Source of the DNA: Blastocatellia bacterium
Lineage (GTDB): Bacteria; Acidobacteriota; Blastocatellia; Pyrinomonadales; Pyrinomonadaceae
Assembly (NCBI GenBank): GCA_003488005.1
Contig: DNND01000038.1
Location: 18,922 to 29,695 of the forward strand
Reading direction: 5' to 3'
Length of the DNA stretch: 10,774 bases
Shown: positions 7,756 through 10,774 of the stretch, in pieces
Layout of the letters: the number at the start of each line of letters is the position of its first letter
Numbering within the stretch: position 1 is the stretch's first letter
The notes under the pieces: generated by a model
Seen by the model: the letters and a program-made list of their open reading frames with translations, nothing else
The model's database searches: none
Told to the model about the DNA's origin: nothing
Translations under genes and position numbers: made by a program

Positions 7756-7785
7756 ATAGTACCAGCACAAGCCCGGCAAACTCAA
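7756..7785 (-). promoter_or_regulatory. Candidate sigma70 promoter for the response regulator
   Basis: On the minus strand TTGAGT (7780-7785) is followed after 18 bases by TACTAT (7756-7761), about 80 bases before the response-regulator ATG. Each hexamer departs from consensus, so this is only a candidate. A second possible -10, a perfect TATAAT at 8050-8055, has no good -35. Confidence 0.3.
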
Positions 7786-8224
7786 GCTCTAAGTTTTGCA
7801 GACTCAACGGCAAACGGCAAAAATGTTGAAAAAAGCGGCCATCAGGCTCAGGTTTTTTGGTTCGCGGCTCGGATTGGACGAGCTGCCCACCACTGTTGCG
7901 TATGGCCGTAATACAGGAAGAAAATGTCGAAGCACCCGCTGAGAGCGTGCGCGCCGATTGAGACTTCCAAAGGTCGCTCAAGCAATTTCGACTGCGGCGG
8001 CTTGAGCCCGCTTTTGGTTCGCTGGCGATCTCATTAAAGATAATGGTCAATTATATTCCAGCCTTCCACTCAAATCTGCATCGACGGACTATCAACAGCT
8101 CTCGCTCCGCACTAACCGTTCGATCTTCCCAAAGCCTTCGCGTGTATTGACAGTGCGCGCGTGAGCACGTCACTGCCTAGAAAATGTTCGCGGCCTGGCG
8201 ACGAAAATAAAAACCACTCGTTTC

Positions 8225-8253
8225 TTGACAACGCTTTTGCCTGCGAGCAAAAT
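8225..8253 (+). promoter_or_regulatory. Candidate sigma70 promoter of purC
   Basis: A perfect -35 TTGACA (8225-8230), a 17-base spacer and CAAAAT (8248-8253, four of six consensus bases) lie 47 bases before the purC ATG. The predicted leader is about 40 bases. No purine riboswitch-like structure is apparent in it. Confidence 0.5.
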
Positions 8254-8300
8254 CCGGCTTCCATCTAAAACATGACCGCTTTGTCAGTTAGTAAAAACCT

Positions 8301-9194
8301 ATGACTGCCGCTGCTCTCTCCCACACTTCGCTTCCGGAACTTGAACTCCTCAAACGCGGCAAGGTCCGTGACGTCTATACCGTTGATGCGGATCATCTGC
8401 TGATAGTGGCAACTGATCGAATCTCGGCATTCGATTGCATTTTGCCGACTGCGATCGCGCGCAAGGGCGAAGTCTTAACTTCGTTATCACGTTTCTGGTT
8501 CGAGAGGCTGCGCGACATCGTGCCCAACCACTTTGTCTCGACCGATTTCGAGAGTCTGCCTGCCGCAGTGCAGCATGCGCCCGGTTTTGAAAAGAGATCG
8601 ATGCTAGTAACGAGAGCCGAAGTTTTTCCCGTCGAATGTGTCGTCCGCGGTTATCTGGTTGGTTCTGGTTGGAAAGACTATCTGCGTACCGGAGAAGTCT
8701 GCGGCCACAAACTTCCCGAGCAACTTCTCGAATCCGCGGAACTTAAAGAACCAATCTTTACGCCGTCAACGAAGGCTGAAGAAGGTCATGATGAAAATAT
8801 AACCGAAGCGCAAGTGCGCGATTTATTGGGGCTGGAAACAACGGATTATTTACGCGAAACTTCAATACGCCTTTATAACGAGGCGCGCGAGTATGCCCGC
8901 CAAAGGGGGATTATTATCGCTGACACGAAGTTTGAATTCGGACGCGACCAGGACGGGAAGATCATTCTAGTTGACGAAGCGTTGACCCCTGACTCTTCTC
9001 GGTTCTGGCCGGCTGAAACCTACATTCCCGGACGATCGCAGCCATCATTCGACAAGCAGTTTGTGCGCGACTATTTGGAAACCGTGGGCTGGGACAAGAA
9101 ACCTCCCGCTCCTCAATTACCCGGCGAAGTTGCCTCCGCGACAACCGAACGCTACCTCGAGGCTTACCGACTTTTGACTGGCGAGGAACTCTAA
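8301..9194 (+). CDS. purC: Phosphoribosylaminoimidazole-succinocarboxamide (SAICAR) synthase
   Basis: A cytoplasmic enzyme of de novo purine synthesis. It joins aspartate to CAIR using ATP to give SAICAR. At 297 residues it matches the longer bacterial/fungal form (like yeast Ade1) rather than the roughly 240-residue E. coli form. Hallmarks in order are KRGKVRDVY (18-26, ATP-binding loop), VATDRISAFD (36-45), VRGYLVGSGWKDY (115-127, substrate-binding), PIFTPSTKAEEGHDENI (151-167), IIADTKFEFG (205-214) and LVDEALTPDSSRFWP (223-237). All are intact and the end (YRLLTGEEL) looks complete. The ATG at 8301 is preceded by AAAAACCT without an obvious Shine-Dalgarno site, and it gives the expected distance to the first motif. 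A small Fis-type gene follows 44 bases later, possibly on the same transcript. No other pur gene is in the window. Confidence 0.97.
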   Translation: MTAAALSHTSLPELELLKRGKVRDVYTVDADHLLIVATDRISAFDCILPTAIARKGEVLTSLSRFWFERLRDIVPNHFVSTDFESLPAAVQHAPGFEKRSMLVTRAEVFPVECVVRGYLVGSGWKDYLRTGEVCGHKLPEQLLESAELKEPIFTPSTKAEEGHDENITEAQVRDLLGLETTDYLRETSIRLYNEAREYARQRGIIIADTKFEFGRDQDGKIILVDEALTPDSSRFWPAETYIPGRSQPSFDKQFVRDYLETVGWDKKPPAPQLPGEVASATTERYLEAYRLLTGEEL

Positions 9195-9238
9195 GCTAAT
9201 CCAGCTTCACTTCCACTGGCTCTATCTCCCGAAAAACT

Positions 9239-9478
9239 ATGCGCGCGCGACTTGAAAAGCTTATCGATGAAATGTTGGACGGCGGTATCTTGTTGTCAGA
9301 AGCATCTGCCGAGTTCGAAAAGCTTTACATAAAGAAAGCCTTCCTCAGAAATCAAGGTCACCTTTCAAAGACGGCGCGGTCGCTCGGAATCCACCGCAAC
9401 ACTTTGTCCAAGCGCGTAACTGCCTACCAGCGCGCTGAAAAGCCCCTCGTTCGTGCCGCGCGCGGCGGCGCTCGTTAG
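9239..9478 (+). CDS. Small Fis-type helix-turn-helix protein
   Basis: 79 residues. Residues about 25-62 match the Fis/NtrC C-terminal DNA-binding domain (HTH_8): FEKLYIKKAFLRNQGH, then LSKTARSLGIHRNTLSKRV, with turn LGI and recognition helix HRNTLSKRV. The N-terminal 24 residues (LEKLIDEMLDGGILLSEAS) could form a dimerisation helix as in Fis. The last residues are basic (VRAARGGAR). There is no AAA+ or receiver domain, so it is a stand-alone DNA-binding protein rather than a truncated NtrC by appearance, although a relic of one cannot be excluded. It likely acts as a nucleoid-associated or local regulator; targets are unknown. It lies 44 bases after purC on the same strand. No strong ribosome site is seen before the ATG. 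Confidence 0.85.
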   Translation: MRARLEKLIDEMLDGGILLSEASAEFEKLYIKKAFLRNQGHLSKTARSLGIHRNTLSKRVTAYQRAEKPLVRAARGGAR

Positions 9479-9481
9479 CTT

Positions 9482-9498
9482 GCCCTTATCTTTAGGGC
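9482..9498 (+). terminator. Small hairpin after the Fis-type gene
   Basis: GCCCT (9482-9486) and AGGGC (9494-9498) can pair around a 7-base loop just after the stop codon. No T-run follows, so it is at best a weak or factor-dependent terminator. Confidence 0.25.
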
Positions 9499-9560
9499 GT
9501 CAGATAACAAATTGTCAGTCTCGCTTTCCAAGTTTTCCCCTCATTCAAGTCCCTCCACAT

Positions 9561-9589
9561 TTGACAATAATACGGTCCCGAATTATTCT
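9561..9589 (+). promoter_or_regulatory. Sigma70-type promoter of groES-groEL
   Basis: A perfect TTGACA (9561-9566), a 17-base spacer and TATTCT (9584-9589) directly adjoin the CIRCE operator. The start point should fall inside CIRCE, giving a leader of about 95 bases before groES. Confidence 0.7.
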
Positions 9590-9615
9590 TAGCAGTCATC
9601 CGCACAGAGTGCTAG
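9589..9615 (+). promoter_or_regulatory. CIRCE operator (HrcA-binding inverted repeat)
   Basis: TTAGCAGTC, 9 bases, GAGTGCTAG. The known CIRCE consensus is TTAGCACTC-N9-GAGTGCTAA, so spacing is exact and each arm differs at one base. HrcA represses chaperonin genes by binding this element and is released on heat stress. Its overlap with the -10 region and expected start point fits direct blocking of transcription. The hrcA gene is not in the window. Confidence 0.9.
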
Positions 9616-9691
9616 AAAGATTAGGCTGCAGTAGTCCTAAATTCAATCATAAGTAATTTTAGCTACGGAAACTGAAAGGAGAATTCGAAGA

Positions 9692-10024
9692 ATGGCGACT
9701 AACATTACCCCTCTCCATGACCGCGTAATCGTGCGGCGAATCGACGAGGGCGAACAGGTTCGGGGAGGCATTATCATTCCCGACAGCGCGAAGGAAAAAC
9801 CCCAGGAAGGCGAAGTCGTTGCAGCCGGTGAAGGCAAGTACAAGGAAGACGGCACGCGACAACCGCTTGATGTGAAAAAAGGCGATCGCGTTTTGTTCGG
9901 CAAATACAGCGGCTCGGAAATCAAGATCGACGGTGAAGAGCTGATGATCATGCGCGAAGATGAAATCCTCGGAATCATCGCGCGCGCCGGCGCAGCAACC
10001 AGCACCAAGAAGGGCGGCAAGTAG
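9692..10024 (+). CDS. groES: Co-chaperonin GroES (Hsp10)
   Basis: 110 residues. It forms the heptameric lid that closes the GroEL cage during ATP-driven folding in the cytoplasm. It shows ITPLHDRVIVRR (5-16), a mobile loop at about 17-34 with the hydrophobic GGIIIP contact that binds GroEL, GEVVAAGEG (40-48), VKKGDRVLFGKYSG (61-74) and EILGIIA (91-97). The core is complete. After it comes a polar, basic tail (ARAGAATSTKKGGK) roughly a dozen residues longer than the approximately 97-residue E. coli protein. AAGGAG at 9676-9681 lies 10 bases before the ATG. It is the first gene of the CIRCE-controlled operon; groEL begins 67 bases after its stop. Confidence 0.98.
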   Translation: MATNITPLHDRVIVRRIDEGEQVRGGIIIPDSAKEKPQEGEVVAAGEGKYKEDGTRQPLDVKKGDRVLFGKYSGSEIKIDGEELMIMREDEILGIIARAGAATSTKKGGK

Positions 10025-10050
10025 TCACAGACGACTGCGCCGCTTTTTTT
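10014..10050 (+). terminator. Terminator-like hairpin at the groES-groEL junction
   Basis: GCGGC (10014-10018) pairs with GCCGC (10039-10043). An inner AGTC/GACT stem (10023-10026 with 10033-10036) forms a second helix, and seven T residues follow (10044-10050). This has the form of an intrinsic terminator and spans the groES stop codon. As groEL follows directly, it would act as a partial attenuator or as an RNA-processing/stability element. Translation of groES would cover the left arm. Confidence 0.45.
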
Positions 10051-10091
10051 CGTAAACGAGATTAAACCCTTTAGCAGGAGAGAAGAGAGAA

Positions 10092-10774
10092 ATGGCAAAG
10101 CAAGTAATTCATGGCGAGGAGTCGCGCGCCGCTATTTTGCGCGGAATTAATCAACTCGCCGACGCAGTTAAGATCACGCTGGGTCCAAAGGGCCGCAACG
10201 TGGTTATCGACAAGAAATTTGGTTCGCCCACGATTACCAAAGACGGCGTCACGGTAGCAAAAGAGATTGAGCTCAAAGACGCGCTGGAAAACATGGGCGC
10301 ACAAATGGTTCGCGAAGTAGCCTCAAAGACTTCCGACGTTGCCGGCGACGGAACCACGACGGCGACTGTGCTGGCGCAGGCTATTTTCCGCGAGGGTGTG
10401 AAGACGGTTGCCGCGGGCGCAAACCCGATGGCCCTCAAGCGCGGCATCGACAAAGCTGTCGAGCGCGCTATTGAAGAGATCAAGCGTTTGGCAAAGCCGG
10501 TTAAGGGCGATGCGATTGCTCAGGTCGGAACCGTCTCAGCAAATGGCGATTCGACTATCGGCAACATCATTGCCGAAGCAATGAATAAAGTTGGTAAAGA
10601 CGGCGTCATCACCGTTGAAGAGTCCAAAACGATGGACACTTCGCTCGAGGTGGTTGAGGGTATGCAGTTTGATCGCGGTTATCTCAGCCCTTACTTCGTG
10701 ACCGATCCCGAACGCATGGAAGCAGTGCTCGAGAATCCGCTGATCCTCATTCACGAAAAGAAGATCAGCTCGAT
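10092..10774 (+). CDS. groEL: Chaperonin GroEL (Hsp60), N-terminal part
   Basis: The first 227 codons are present; the gene continues past the window. GroEL forms double heptameric rings that fold proteins using ATP with the GroES lid. Visible landmarks are the equatorial ATP-site segments VKITLGPKGRNVVID (26-40), ITKDGVTVAKEI (48-59) and VAGDGTTTATVLAQ (83-96), then AAGANPMALKRGIDKA (107-122) and IAQVGTVSANGD (142-152). The intermediate segment GKDGVITVEE (168-177) and the start of the apical domain (MQFDRGYLSPYFVTDPERM) follow. AGGAG at 10076-10080 lies 11 bases before the ATG. It shares the CIRCE promoter with groES. No hydrophobic or catalytic oddities are seen in the part available. Confidence 0.98.
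   Translation, partial: MAKQVIHGEESRAAILRGINQLADAVKITLGPKGRNVVIDKKFGSPTITKDGVTVAKEIELKDALENMGAQMVREVASKTSDVAGDGTTTATVLAQAIFREGVKTVAAGANPMALKRGIDKAVERAIEEIKRLAKPVKGDAIAQVGTVSANGDSTIGNIIAEAMNKVGKDGVITVEESKTMDTSLEVVEGMQFDRGYLSPYFVTDPERMEAVLENPLILIHEKKISS

Larger units (their letters stand above)
7677..8300. other. Divergent intergenic region of about 620 bases
   Basis: This separates the minus-strand response regulator from plus-strand purC. It contains candidate promoters for both directions but no RNA gene, riboswitch or repeat that I recognise. A minus-strand ORF (8050-7676, 124 codons) begins with TTG, lacks a ribosome site and resembles no known protein. Its TGA overlaps the response-regulator ATG as TGATG, which may be chance. 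The region is best read as long untranslated and regulatory DNA. Confidence 0.6.

Noticed and set aside
7676..8050. Minus-strand ORF of 124 codons directly before the response regulator, with TGATG overlap
   Set aside because: It has a TTG start, no ribosome site, no recognisable domain and an atypical Ser/Arg/Leu/Pro composition. It is not listed as a gene, though the overlap is noted as a possible leader ORF.
8147..8183. TTGACA at 8147-8152 as an additional purC promoter
   Set aside because: No acceptable -10 hexamer lies 16-18 bases downstream; the nearest TAGAAA is about 25 bases away.

Overview
The window looks like a chromosomal segment of a free-living bacterium with moderately high GC content. 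Its best match to my general knowledge is the Acidobacteriota (Blastocatellia-like). The reasons are a HrcA/CIRCE-controlled groES-groEL pair, AMIN-type and HEAT-repeat envelope proteins, and a small Fis-type HTH protein next to purC. That assignment is an inference, because there is no rRNA or taxonomic marker beyond groEL and purC. No transposase, integrase, CRISPR array or tRNA was seen.

Left two thirds (1-6790, minus strand): three adjacent genes read right to left, probably one operon. The first (4343-6790) encodes an 815-residue protein with an N-terminal membrane segment, an AMIN-like extracytoplasmic domain, a second membrane segment and a long cytoplasmic HEAT-repeat part. The second (3071-4282) repeats the plan signal/anchor - AMIN-like domain - linker - membrane helix, but ends in a short disordered acidic tail. 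The third starts at 3074, overlaps the second by ATGA, and leaves the window at base 1 after 1024 codons. It begins with a TubC_N-type docking domain known from NRPS/PKS assembly lines, followed by a HEAT module homologous to the one in the first gene. At least 700 residues of Ala/Glu/Arg-rich helix come next, with two repeat scales: 8-residue units and then 46-47-residue units. The third gene is easy to miss because its stop lies outside the window and large meaningless ORFs cover its opposite strand. Together the genes suggest an uncharacterised envelope-anchored scaffold in which a docking domain joins a giant cytoplasmic rod to membrane partners.

Middle (6903-8300): an OmpR/PhoB-type response regulator, with no kinase beside it, lies upstream of the three-gene set in the same direction. 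A roughly 620-base region separates it from the divergent right-hand genes. That region holds candidate promoters for both directions but no convincing gene.

Right third (8301-10774, plus strand): purC (purine synthesis), a 79-residue Fis-type DNA-binding protein, then the chaperonin operon. The chaperonin operon has a sigma70-type promoter, a CIRCE operator, groES, and groEL cut off by the window end. A GC-rich hairpin followed by seven T residues spans the groES stop codon and may attenuate transcription into groEL.
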